Shown here one piece after another: positions 16,095 through 23,797 of a stretch of DNA of 64,000 nt. Origin of the DNA: an uncultured Sulfitobacter sp. (lineage in GTDB: Bacteria > Pseudomonadota > Alphaproteobacteria > Rhodobacterales > Rhodobacteraceae); NCBI GenBank assembly GCA_947492925.1, contig CANLOQ010000003.1, forward strand, positions 186,001 to 250,000. Reading direction: 5' to 3'. A program made the position numbers and the translations under genes. Every line of letters begins with the position of its first letter. Positions within the stretch are counted from its first letter, which is position 1. A model generated the notes under the pieces. The model did no database searches and was not told the origin of the DNA. It saw only the letters and a list, made by a program, of their open reading frames with translations.

Positions 16095-18449
16095 TCAGTT
16101 TGGGATCAGATCAGGCACGATAGTGACAATGCTGGGGAAGAACCACAGGATCGCCAGCCCGACCACCTGGATCAGCACAAAGGGGATGATCCCGCGATAG
16201 ATATGCTGGGTCGTCACGCTCGCCGGGGCCACACCGCGCAGATAAAACAGCGCGAAACCAAAGGGCGGCGTCAGGAAAGACGTCTGGAGGTTCACCGCGA
16301 TCATGATCGTCACCCACTTGGGGTCAAACGTCCCGCCATAGATCACCGGCCCGACAATCGGCACCACGATGTAGATGATTTCAAGGAAATCCAGCACAAA
16401 GCCCAGCACGAACAGGACCAGCATGACCAACAGGAAGACCGTCAGCTCGTTGTCAAACGACTTGAGGAATTGCTGAATGTAATGCTCGCCGCCAAAGCTG
16501 ATCACCACAAGGTTCAGAAGTTGCGAACCGATCAGGATGGTAAACACCATCGACGTCACCTTGGCCGTCTCGCGCACCACCGGTGTCAGAACACCCGTGG
16601 TGAACAGGATCCAGCAGGAAAACAGCAGACCAAAAACCGCGTAGAGATAGGCTGCATAGGCCACAAAAAACGCAAACCAGCTTTCCGCGCTGACACCGTC
16701 CTGATTGATCCGCAGATCAAAGTTCACTCCGACAAGAATACAGACAATGATCGCCAGCGTTGACCAGATGATGATCTTGGGCGACCGGTCTTCGTCCTTG
16801 AGCTTGCGGTAAGCCGCCAGCATGATCGCGCCACCGGCACCCAAGGCCGCCGCGGGCGTCGGGTTGGTGATACCACCAAGGATAGACCCCAGAACGGCCA
16901 CAATCAGCATCAGCGGCGGAAAGACGACGCGGATCAACTCGTTGCCTGCGCAGAGCTTGGTCGCATAGACCACACCGTACATAGCCAGCGCAAAGGGGAT
17001 GAACATCAGCGCCACAGTGGCCCCCGCCGACGTGGTCGGCCCGACCAGCATGATGTCAACCAACACTGCCAGCACGATCCCGATACCGCCGATCACCAAT
17101 GGTCTGGTGTCAGACGAAGGCGATACGCCCCGCGCGGTTGTCAGGAAAAGGGACAACAATACCAGCAAAATCGCGATGCCGGTGCCAATCGGTGCCGCAG
17201 AGGCGATCTTGTCCGCTTTGGCCTGCGCGTATTCCTCATCGGTCAGACGTTCGGACTGCGCAAGACCGCCGGAATCGTCGATGGCCTGCTGTTGTGCGAC
17301 CGCCCGGTCCCATGCCTCCTGCCCGTGCAGGTCGATCATGGACGCCTTGCATTCGTCACCCACATTCGTGCGCAGTGATGCCGCCTGCCCGATGTCCGAG
17401 AAACTGGAAATGGTGGTGGACTGGCTGCCCACGACATTCATGTTGCCCAGAAAAATCGTACCAACAATAAGAAGAACGGGTGCGCCAAGAAACCACGTAA
17501 AGGCCTCGCCCCGGGTCACCGGCTCTGCGTTGGTTGATCCCATCTCGACCGCCGGGGCCTTGTCAGGGTTCAGCAGCGCGTAGCCAAAGGCATATAGCGC
17601 ATAAAGAAGCGCCAGCATGATCCCGGGCAGCAGCGCCGCCTGAAACAGCGTGCCGACGGAAACAACCGCCGGCTCGCCCAGCAAGGTCAGCGCATCGGTA
17701 CATCCGGCCAGTTGCGCCCGGTTTTCCTGAGCGGCGGAATACAAGTCACCGGCCAGCGTGCCCAGAAGAACGATCACGATGGAAGGGGGAATGATCTGCC
17801 CCAGCGTGCCCGACGCCGCGATGACGCCGGTGGCAATCTCAGGCGAATAATTGTTACGCAACATGGTCGGCAGGGCCAGCAGGCCCATCGTGACCACCGT
17901 TGCACCCACGATCCCGGTGGAGGCGGCAAGAAACGCGCCCACGACAACGATGGACACAGCCAGACCGCCGGGCAGCGGGCCAAAGACGCGCGCCATCGTG
18001 GTCAGCAGATCATTCGCGATTTTGGAGCGTTCCAGTGTGATACCCATCAGAACAAACATCAGCACCGCCAGCAGCGTCTCGATGGATTGGCCCGCCAGCA
18101 CACGCTCGTTCATACGGTTGACGATAAAAGACACGTTGCGGTCCAGCGCCACTTCCCAGCCAGAGGGGAAGACCGGCTCGCCTATCCTTGGCAGGTCGGG
18201 GTATCGGAAGACACTGACTGTGTCTTCTCGTACGCCCGAATTGACCAGCGCTCGGTAGGCATCGGACGAGGTGTCGATGGCCTGATGGATAAGCAACCCC
18301 GCACTATCCAGTGCTGCGATGATGCCAAAAGAGATGATCCCGGCACCACCGATGGCAAAGGCCACCGGAAAGCCCGACAGGATACCGCCAAAAAGGCAGA
18401 TGAAAACAATGATCAGGCCAACTTCGACCCCGTCCAGACCGAAAAACAT
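16095..18449 (-). CDS. TRAP transporter large permease (DctM type, enlarged form)
   Basis: 784 aa, far longer than the usual 425-460. Normal DctM membrane sequence is seen at both ends, e.g. ASTGIVGATVVTMGLLALP and SGTLGQIIPPSIVIVLLG, then at the end PIVGPVIYGGTFDPKWV. Between them is an extra block including a hydrophilic segment of about 80 residues (from around 345) and additional membrane helices. It forms the Na+-driven channel with DctQ and the binding protein at 19553. The stop of dctQ overlaps its ATG by one base. The enlarged class accompanies TakP-like keto-acid systems. Confidence 0.9.
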   Translation of the reverse strand: MFFGLDGVEVGLIIVFICLFGGILSGFPVAFAIGGAGIISFGIIAALDSAGLLIHQAIDTSSDAYRALVNSGVREDTVSVFRYPDLPRIGEPVFPSGWEVALDRNVSFIVNRMNERVLAGQSIETLLAVLMFVLMGITLERSKIANDLLTTMARVFGPLPGGLAVSIVVVGAFLAASTGIVGATVVTMGLLALPTMLRNNYSPEIATGVIAASGTLGQIIPPSIVIVLLGTLAGDLYSAAQENRAQLAGCTDALTLLGEPAVVSVGTLFQAALLPGIMLALLYALYAFGYALLNPDKAPAVEMGSTNAEPVTRGEAFTWFLGAPVLLIVGTIFLGNMNVVGSQSTTISSFSDIGQAASLRTNVGDECKASMIDLHGQEAWDRAVAQQQAIDDSGGLAQSERLTDEEYAQAKADKIASAAPIGTGIAILLVLLSLFLTTARGVSPSSDTRPLVIGGIGIVLAVLVDIMLVGPTTSAGATVALMFIPFALAMYGVVYATKLCAGNELIRVVFPPLMLIVAVLGSILGGITNPTPAAALGAGGAIMLAAYRKLKDEDRSPKIIIWSTLAIIVCILVGVNFDLRINQDGVSAESWFAFFVAYAAYLYAVFGLLFSCWILFTTGVLTPVVRETAKVTSMVFTILIGSQLLNLVVISFGGEHYIQQFLKSFDNELTVFLLVMLVLFVLGFVLDFLEIIYIVVPIVGPVIYGGTFDPKWVTIMIAVNLQTSFLTPPFGFALFYLRGVAPASVTTQHIYRGIIPFVLIQVVGLAILWFFPSIVTIVPDLIPN

Positions 18450-19417
18450 CAGTGTGTCCCCTCGTAGGCTTCTTCCCCGTCACCAAGGCTGTCCTTGTCG
18501 AGGTACTTTCCTTCTGATTCCGGGCCTTCGCGCAGTTCACACCAGCTCCGGTAGAACAGCGAAATCGCCTGCAGGATCACCAGTACGCAGAACATGCATA
18601 GCAGCACCTTGAAGATGAAGTAGCCGTTGAACCCATTGGGCGAGAAGCCAATCGTCTCGACATTCCATTTCAGCACCCGCGCCTTGCGCAGCAGCAAATC
18701 CAGCTTGTCAGAGGCGGATGGATTGGGCGTGACCAGATGCCGCCACATAAAGAACCACCCGTAAAGCCATGTTACCACAGCAAAAGGAATCATAAAGAAC
18801 AGCGCGCCAAACATATCGACGATCTTTTTGGTGCGGAATTTCGCACCGGCATAGAACAGGTCAACGCGAACGTGGCCGCCCTGAATAAATGTATAACTTA
18901 CACAAAGACAGACCACCAAAGCGTTGAAAAGCTTCAGTTCTTCCGCAAACCAAGAGATGTCGAACTGTAGCGGGATACCAAAACCGATCGAAATGTCAGG
19001 TCGCGTGAAAATTCGCTGCATAAAGACAATGATGATCTGCTGAATCACCATGATCAGGCCCGCCCATGCAAACAGGCGGCCCATGCCGTTGCCAAACCAT
19101 TCAAGACCCCGAACAACCGCCCACATGACCGTGCGGCGGCGCATTCCGACGACGGTCAGCACGATCAGCCCGACAAACAGCACAAAGAAAAATTCGACCG
19201 ATCCACCGTAGTAGATGAACCGCATCAACGCCTGCGGGTCCGACCAGTTCAGCCAGAGCATCGGCTGGAACAGGGCCGCGAAAAAGTTATACGGCGCTTC
19301 CAGCAGGTTACCCAGAATGAACTGGATGATCCCGCTATCCTGGAACTTATCAAGACAGCTGAGCTTTGCACCCTCAGCTGCGCGGAAAAATCCCGAACAT
19401 ACCACATCGTCTGCCAT
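18449..19417 (-). CDS. TRAP transporter small permease (DctQ type, extended)
   Basis: 322 aa; typical DctQ is 160-200. The core four-helix region runs from about residue 70 to 215 (e.g. FVLFVGLIVLTVVGM, ALVVCLCVSYTFIQGGHVRVD). About 60 extra N-terminal residues and a long C-terminal part ending in an acidic tail are additional. GGGGAGGGGAC just before the ATG is a strong ribosome binding site. It belongs with the enlarged DctM downstream. Confidence 0.88.
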   Translation of the reverse strand: MADDVVCSGFFRAAEGAKLSCLDKFQDSGIIQFILGNLLEAPYNFFAALFQPMLWLNWSDPQALMRFIYYGGSVEFFFVLFVGLIVLTVVGMRRRTVMWAVVRGLEWFGNGMGRLFAWAGLIMVIQQIIIVFMQRIFTRPDISIGFGIPLQFDISWFAEELKLFNALVVCLCVSYTFIQGGHVRVDLFYAGAKFRTKKIVDMFGALFFMIPFAVVTWLYGWFFMWRHLVTPNPSASDKLDLLLRKARVLKWNVETIGFSPNGFNGYFIFKVLLCMFCVLVILQAISLFYRSWCELREGPESEGKYLDKDSLGDGEEAYEGTH

Positions 19418-19492
19418 AAGGTCCCCTCCCCGGGTCGCACGCGGGGTTCATCCCCACTTCTTGTGCTTGTCAGGCGATAGCCGCGCCCGTCC

Positions 19493-19506
19493 TTGATCTG
19501 CATCAA
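19493..19506. promoter_or_regulatory. Perfect FNR/FnrL consensus box between dctP and dctQ
   Basis: TTGAT-CTGC-ATCAA matches the FNR consensus at all ten fixed positions, and the palindrome extends one G-C pair on each side. Its centre is about 82 bp upstream of the dctQ start. At the class II distance the -10 region on the minus strand does not look like TATAAT, so promoter function is not established. Confidence 0.5.
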
Positions 19507-19527
19507 GGGCCGCATTGACTGCGGCCC
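19507..19527 (-). terminator. Intercistronic stem-loop after dctP
   Basis: 8-bp perfect stem (GGGCCGCA/TGCGGCCC) with a 5-nt loop, 25 nt after the dctP stop. There is no T-run. Such structures let the binding protein be made in excess over the permease by protecting or partly terminating the message. Confidence 0.6.
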
Positions 19528-19552
19528 CTGTCGTGTTTTTCAGGTCAAAAGC

Positions 19553-20641
19553 TTACATGCTTGCGCGGACGCGCTCACGCTGCTCGACGTAGAAGGCGTC
19601 GGACTTGGACAGCCATTCGGCCGAGGATGTCAGCGACGCTTCAAAGCTCTCGCGGGTCTTGGCAAACAGCTCGTCACCCATGTTCTCGTCCATCACCTTG
19701 GAAGATGCGGCACCGAAGGCGTCCCATACATCGTCAGAGAACTGCATGGTTTTCACACCTTGCTGCTGCAGACGCGCCAGCGCGGCTCCGTTGTTGGCCA
19801 GCGTTTCGGCCAGCTGCACGTGCGTTGTCGCCATGCATGCGTACTCAATGATCTTCTGGTGCGCATTGGACAGCTCGTTGAACACGTCAAGGTTGACCGC
19901 TGCGGCCAGACCGGAACCCGGCTCGTGGAAACCGGCTGTGTAGTAGACTTTCGCGACTTCTTGGAAGCCCGCGCGCTCGTCCGCGAAGGGACCAACCCAC
20001 TCCAGACCGTCCAGAGCACCGGAGGACAGCGCCTGATAGAGTTCGCCGCCGGGGATGTTCTGCACGGATGCGCCCAGTTCGCCCAGAACCTTGCCGCCCA
20101 GACCGGGCATGCGGAACTTCAGACCGTTGAAGTCTGCGGCAGAGCCGATCTCGTTGCGGAACCAGCCACCGGACTGCGAACCGGAGTTGCCCGCGAGGAA
20201 GGACTTGAGGTTGAAGATCTCACCCAGCTCGTTGTGCAGGTCGTGGCCGCCACCGTGGTGGTACCAGTTTGTCAGCTCCTGCGCTGTGCCACCGAATGGA
20301 ACGGCTGTGTAATAGGCATAGGCCGGGTGCTGGCCGATGAAGTAATAGTCGGCAGAGTGGTACATGTCGGCCTGACCGGAGGATACCGCGTCAAACACTT
20401 CGAACGCGCCGACCAGTTCACCGGGGGCTTTCTTGTCGATGGTCAACGTGCCGTCAGACATCTCGTTGACCATGTTGTTCAGGTATGTCGCCGCATCGTC
20501 CAGCACGGCAAAGCCGCGCGGCCAGGATGTGACCATTGTAAGGGTACGCTTGCCCTGTGCGTATGCAGGGGCGGCGAGTGTTGTTGCGGCGGCGGCTGTG
20601 CCGCCAAGTGCGGATGTCTTCAAAAATGAACGACGGTCCAT
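19553..20641 (-). CDS. TRAP transporter substrate-binding protein, TakP-like
   Basis: 362 aa. The N-terminus is a twin-arginine signal (RRSFLK, then the cleavage region APAYAQ), so it is exported folded to the periplasm. The mature protein resembles TakP, the alpha-keto acid binder of Rhodobacter, around GGWFRNEI, FRMPGLGGKV and LEWVGPFADE. It captures the ligand and delivers it to the DctQM permease downstream. A GGGAGGAG ribosome site precedes the start. The exact substrate is inferred from the family only. It is transcribed divergently from the sensor kinase. Confidence 0.88.
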   Translation of the reverse strand: MDRRSFLKTSALGGTAAAATTLAAPAYAQGKRTLTMVTSWPRGFAVLDDAATYLNNMVNEMSDGTLTIDKKAPGELVGAFEVFDAVSSGQADMYHSADYYFIGQHPAYAYYTAVPFGGTAQELTNWYHHGGGHDLHNELGEIFNLKSFLAGNSGSQSGGWFRNEIGSAADFNGLKFRMPGLGGKVLGELGASVQNIPGGELYQALSSGALDGLEWVGPFADERAGFQEVAKVYYTAGFHEPGSGLAAAVNLDVFNELSNAHQKIIEYACMATTHVQLAETLANNGAALARLQQQGVKTMQFSDDVWDAFGAASSKVMDENMGDELFAKTRESFEASLTSSAEWLSKSDAFYVEQRERVRASM

Positions 20642-20741
20642 AAGGTTACTCCTCCCGAGTAGGATGCCCGCACGGGTAAGAATCCGCGCGCGGGTCGTTT
20701 CAAGTGTCGCTAAGGTAGCGTCGCAATGAAAAGAAGAAATA

Positions 20742-20757
20742 CCTAGTACTACGTAGG
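20742..20757. promoter_or_regulatory. Inverted-repeat candidate operator between TRAP operon and kinase
   Basis: CCTAGTACTACGTAGG has CCTA/TAGG ends and contains CTACGTAG. It sits in the shared control region about 100 bp upstream of dctP and 135 bp from the kinase. A site for the adjacent NarL-type regulator is a reasonable guess. Confidence 0.4.
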
Positions 20758-20870
20758 ACAGGCCCCAATCAGGGTTAAAGGTATGATATCTGGCCTGAAA
20801 TCAGATTTCGCTTCGCACAGTTGCGGCGTTGTTAACGCTCACATGCGACGCAGTGCTTTGCATCAGCCAT

Positions 20871-20888
20871 GATTCGGCGTATCGAATC
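20871..20888 (+). promoter_or_regulatory. Hairpin immediately before the kinase start codon
   Basis: GATTCG (20871-20876) pairs with CGAATC (20883-20888) around a 6-nt loop, ending 3 nt before the ATG. No good ribosome binding site is visible here, so the hairpin may limit translation or be an operator. Confidence 0.35.
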
Positions 20889-20891
20889 ACC

Positions 20892-22313
20892 ATGCGCCTT
20901 CGCTTTCCACGGTCCCTGCTGACCTACGCTCAAAAGCTGACACTGCTTGCCGCGATCCCCCTGATCCTCGCGGTTGCAGCCATCGCGATTCTTGTGGCTC
21001 TGCAGGCCCGTGCCGTGGCCGAGCGCGAGATCACCACGCTTGAGGCGCAACTGATCGAAGCCAAGAAGGCCGAATTGCGCAACTACGTCACGCAGGCGCG
21101 TAACGGCTTCTACTTTATCTACGGCAGCGCGGCCCCCGATGACGAAACTGCAAAAGCACAGGTGGCACAGATTTTCTCGGCCATGATCTACGGGGACGAA
21201 GGACAGTTCTTTGTCTATGACTACGACGGCAATCAGCTTGTCAGTCCGCGGCAAACCGATCGCATCAATCAAAACTGGTCCGGCCAGACCGACAGCGCGG
21301 GCACACCCGTGGTCGATGAACTGATCCGCATCGCGCGCGAGGGCGCGGGGTATCACAGCTATCTCTGGCCAAAACCATCGACCGGACAGGAAGCACGGAT
21401 GATCACCTACGTCACCTCTTTCCCGTCATGGCGATGGGCTGTGGGTACGGGTGTTTTCATCGACGATGTGCTGGCCTCGGTCGCGCTGGCGCGTGCCGAT
21501 GTAGAGGCGCGGGTGCAACGCACGTTCATCTACATCGGTGCAATCGCGCTGGTGGCGCTGCTGGTGGTATTTGGGACCGGCATGGTAATCAACCTGCGCG
21601 AACGCAGGCTGGCCGACGCCAAGCTGAAAAAGCTGACACAGCGTGTGTTTGACGCGCAGGAAGAAGAACGCGGGCGCGTCGCACGCGAGTTGCACGACGG
21701 GATCAGCCAGCTTCTGGTCGGGGTGCGCTATGCCCTTGATAACGCGCGTCGCAGACTGGAAAAGGGCGATGAACGCGCCGCCGAACCCCTCGGCAAGGGC
21801 ATCGAAAGTCTGGGCGAAGCCATCACCGAAGTGCGCCGGATCAGCCGCGATCTGCGCCCCGGTGTGCTGGACGATCTGGGCCTTGGTCCGGCGATCAAAA
21901 CACTGGCCGAAGAATTTGCCGCGCGCACCGGTGTCACCTGCGCATTCAAAACCGTGGTCTTTCGCAACCGCCTGGATGACGAGGCCAAGATCGCGCTTTA
22001 CCGTATTGCGCAAGAAGCCCTGACCAACATTGAACGGCACGCAGGGGCGACACATGTTGAAATCGGACTGCGCGGACACCGCCGGGGTGCCACGCTCTAT
22101 ATCCGGGACAATGGCAAAGGTCTGAAGCCGCGCAGATCGTCGGCAACTTCCGGTCTGGGGCTGCGCAACATGCAGGAACGGATGGAACAATTGAACGGCA
22201 CTTTTGTCATCCGCGAAAGCAAGCCGGGCGGAACACTGCTTGAAGCAACCGTACCACTCAGCCATATGCTGCCCCCGGAAACCACGGAAACCCGCAAGAT
22301 GGCTGCCGAATGA
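20892..22313 (+). CDS. Membrane sensor histidine kinase with cache domain (HisKA_3)
   Basis: 473 aa. Topology: membrane helix (about 15-40), periplasmic single-cache ligand domain (about 45-190, with YDYDGNQLVSPRQ), second membrane helix (about 211-235), then the HisKA_3 phosphoacceptor VARELHDGISQLLVG and an ATPase domain with NIERHAGA, DNGKGL and GLGLRNMQERM. It senses a small molecule outside the membrane, probably the TRAP ligand or a related organic acid, and phosphorylates the regulator encoded next. ATG at 20892 is chosen because the upstream extension is not signal-like. It overlaps the regulator gene by 4 bp. Confidence 0.92.
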   Translation: MRLRFPRSLLTYAQKLTLLAAIPLILAVAAIAILVALQARAVAEREITTLEAQLIEAKKAELRNYVTQARNGFYFIYGSAAPDDETAKAQVAQIFSAMIYGDEGQFFVYDYDGNQLVSPRQTDRINQNWSGQTDSAGTPVVDELIRIAREGAGYHSYLWPKPSTGQEARMITYVTSFPSWRWAVGTGVFIDDVLASVALARADVEARVQRTFIYIGAIALVALLVVFGTGMVINLRERRLADAKLKKLTQRVFDAQEEERGRVARELHDGISQLLVGVRYALDNARRRLEKGDERAAEPLGKGIESLGEAITEVRRISRDLRPGVLDDLGLGPAIKTLAEEFAARTGVTCAFKTVVFRNRLDDEAKIALYRIAQEALTNIERHAGATHVEIGLRGHRRGATLYIRDNGKGLKPRRSSATSGLGLRNMQERMEQLNGTFVIRESKPGGTLLEATVPLSHMLPPETTETRKMAAE

Positions 22314-22954
22314 CAGATCAGGTCCGAGTTGTAATCGTTGATGATCACAGGATGGTCGCTGAAGGGATTAAATCGATCCTCGAGAGTTACGATGATATTT
22401 CGGTTATCGGGACGCTGTCCAATGGCCGCGAGGCCATTGAAAAGCTGGATTCGCTCAACCCCGATGTGGTGCTGATGGATCTCAACATGCCCGAGGTCGG
22501 CGGGCTGACCGCGACCGAGATCATGCTTGAGCGTCGCCCCGACACCCGCATCGTGATCCTGTCGATGCACGACAATCCCGAATATATCTCCTCTGCCCTC
22601 AGCCACGGCGCGATGGGTTATCTGCTCAAGGATGTGCCCACCGATGAGATCAGGCAGGCCATCGATGCGGTGATGGGCGGCGCACAATATCTGTGTACTG
22701 GCGCCAAAGGGTCTATTGCGCCCAAGCCCGAGGGCGCACGCGAGGCATTGACCGAACGCGAACAGACGATCCTGCTGCAACTGGCATCGGGCAAATCAAA
22801 CAAGGAAGTGGCCGGCGCGCTTGATATTTCCGTCCGCACGGTTGAGACGCATCGCAAGAATATCAAACGCAAGCTGGGCATTTCCAGCACGGCAGGGCTG
22901 ACACGCTATGCGATGGAACATGGCGTGTTGCAGGGCACCGGCGGACGGCTCTGA
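22310..22954 (+). CDS. NarL/FixJ-type response regulator
   Basis: 214 aa. Receiver domain with phospho-acceptor Asp in VVLMDLNMPE, followed by a LuxR-type helix-turn-helix at LTEREQTILLQLASGKSNKE and ISVRTVETHRKNIK. It is coupled to the kinase by an ATGA overlap. It likely activates the divergent TRAP operon, and the inverted repeat at 20742 is a candidate site. A terminator follows. Confidence 0.93.
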   Translation: MTDQVRVVIVDDHRMVAEGIKSILESYDDISVIGTLSNGREAIEKLDSLNPDVVLMDLNMPEVGGLTATEIMLERRPDTRIVILSMHDNPEYISSALSHGAMGYLLKDVPTDEIRQAIDAVMGGAQYLCTGAKGSIAPKPEGAREALTEREQTILLQLASGKSNKEVAGALDISVRTVETHRKNIKRKLGISSTAGLTRYAMEHGVLQGTGGRL

Positions 22955-22960
22955 AGGCAC

Positions 22961-22991
22961 AAAAAAGGCGCTCCTTTCGGAGGGCCTTTCT
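22961..22991. terminator. Terminator between response regulator and 93-aa gene
   Basis: A-rich start (AAAAAAGGC) and GGCCTTTCTCT end flank a CTCC-TTTC-GGAG core with one internal mismatch. It can serve both convergent genes. Confidence 0.7.
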
Positions 22992-23010
22992 CTGTTCATT
23001 CGTCAGTATT

Positions 23011-23292
23011 TTAACTGTCGTCACTGGGCGGTGTGATATTCAGACCGGGCACCGTGATGGTTTCTTCTTCCATCGTGACCTCAACATTTGGCACTTCAAC
23101 GGTCTTTTCTTCCTGCGTCAGTTCAACAGAGCCAACCTCGGCGTCAAAGGCGGGCATCTGCCCCCCATCGACAGAGACATCAACGTCCGGCAGACGGGTT
23201 TCCTGCGTCTGGTCGATATCGACCATATAGATGCCTGCAGCAGCAATGGCGGCAACGGCGACAACGCCTGCGAGTGTGAGTGCGGTTTTCAT
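23011..23292 (-). CDS. Small secreted or membrane-anchored protein (93 aa), unknown
   Basis: The start at 23292 follows GGAAAGGAAC. The N-terminus is a hydrophobic export signal or anchor (ALTLAGVVAVAAIAAAGIYM), and the remainder is strongly acidic, with Val/Glu/Pro-rich alternation (EEKTVEVPNVEVTMEEETIT) suggesting a beta-rich or extended periplasmic tail. No known family. Its isolated position and good start region support a real gene. Confidence 0.7.
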   Translation of the reverse strand: MKTALTLAGVVAVAAIAAAGIYMVDIDQTQETRLPDVDVSVDGGQMPAFDAEVGSVELTQEEKTVEVPNVEVTMEEETITVPGLNITPPSDDS

Positions 23293-23657
23293 AGTGTGTT
23301 CCTTTCCTTCTGACGCGGCGCGATACCGCGTTGGGTTATCTGAATAATGCGCACAGACGTGGCCGGGTTCCGAAAAAGTCACCGCACGCCGCCGCCGTCC
23401 GTTTGCAAATCACCGGATGGGAAAACCGCACAACTCCACCATTCAACGTGCGTTAAAGCCCTGCCCTGACACGGCTGTCACCGGCCCGTATGGACGTCAA
23501 ATACCCCTCCAAAATGGCATAAATTTCATCACAGTCAGGTTTCACGCAAGAAAATGTCGCAAAATAATCAGCGCACGACATAAATTCATGCCAATTGGCT
23601 GTTGACGCCCCGGCAAACCCCTCATAATGTCCCCGCAGCATGAAGGAGCCTTTGGGC
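23293..23657 (+). promoter_or_regulatory. Control region of ilvBN
   Basis: No gene is supported up to 23601. A promoter is readable: -35 TTGACG at 23602-23607 with -10 TAATGT at 23625-23630 (17-bp spacer) or CATAAT at 23623 (15 bp). The near-repeats GGCATAAATTTCAT (23516-23529) and ACATAAATTCAT (23578-23589) upstream could bind an Lrp-like regulator, but this is a guess. AAGGAG at 23643-23648 is the ribosome site of the leader peptide. Confidence 0.6.
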
Positions 23658-23705
23658 ATGACAGAACTAGTCGTCATTGTAGGACACACGCGCATGGGCC
23701 GGTAA
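23658..23705 (+). CDS. ilvBN leader peptide (15 aa)
   Basis: ATG 9 nt after AAGGAG encodes MTELVVIVGHTRMGR then TAA. It has five consecutive branched-chain codons (Leu CTA, Val GTC, Val GTC, Ile ATT, Val GTA). Stalling here when charged Leu/Val/Ile tRNA is scarce would favour the alternative RNA fold and let transcription enter ilvB. An alternative in-frame ATG at 23640 overlaps the ribosome site and is less likely. Confidence 0.85.
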   Translation: MTELVVIVGHTRMGR

Positions 23706-23732
23706 CGGTAGACCATATTTTGACCCATGCGC
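23690..23732 (+). promoter_or_regulatory. Candidate antiterminator/pause stem of the ilv attenuator
   Basis: GCGCATGGG (23690-23698, codons for Arg-Met-Gly) pairs perfectly with CCCATGCGC (23724-23732). The right arm shares its last two bases with the terminator stem starting at 23731, so the two stems partly exclude each other. Confidence 0.6.
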
Positions 23733-23756
23733 CCCCGCCAGATCGGGGGCTTTTTT
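23731..23756 (+). terminator. ilv attenuator terminator
   Basis: 7-bp stem GCCCCCG/CGGGGGC, 6-nt loop and T6, ending about 40 nt before ilvB. It is a complete intrinsic terminator ahead of the coding region, as expected for attenuation control. Confidence 0.88.
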
Positions 23757-23797
23757 ATGCGCACAACAAAAACTGATTTGCCGTACGGAGCAACACG

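Noticed and set aside
16203-18467. Long open frames antisense to the TRAP large permease
   Set aside because: They mirror GC-rich codon bias of the membrane protein gene and contain only His/Gln/Asp-rich non-protein-like sequence.
23417-23605. 62-aa open frame upstream of the ilv leader
   Set aside because: No ribosome site, unusual composition, and it overlaps the -35 region of the ilv promoter.
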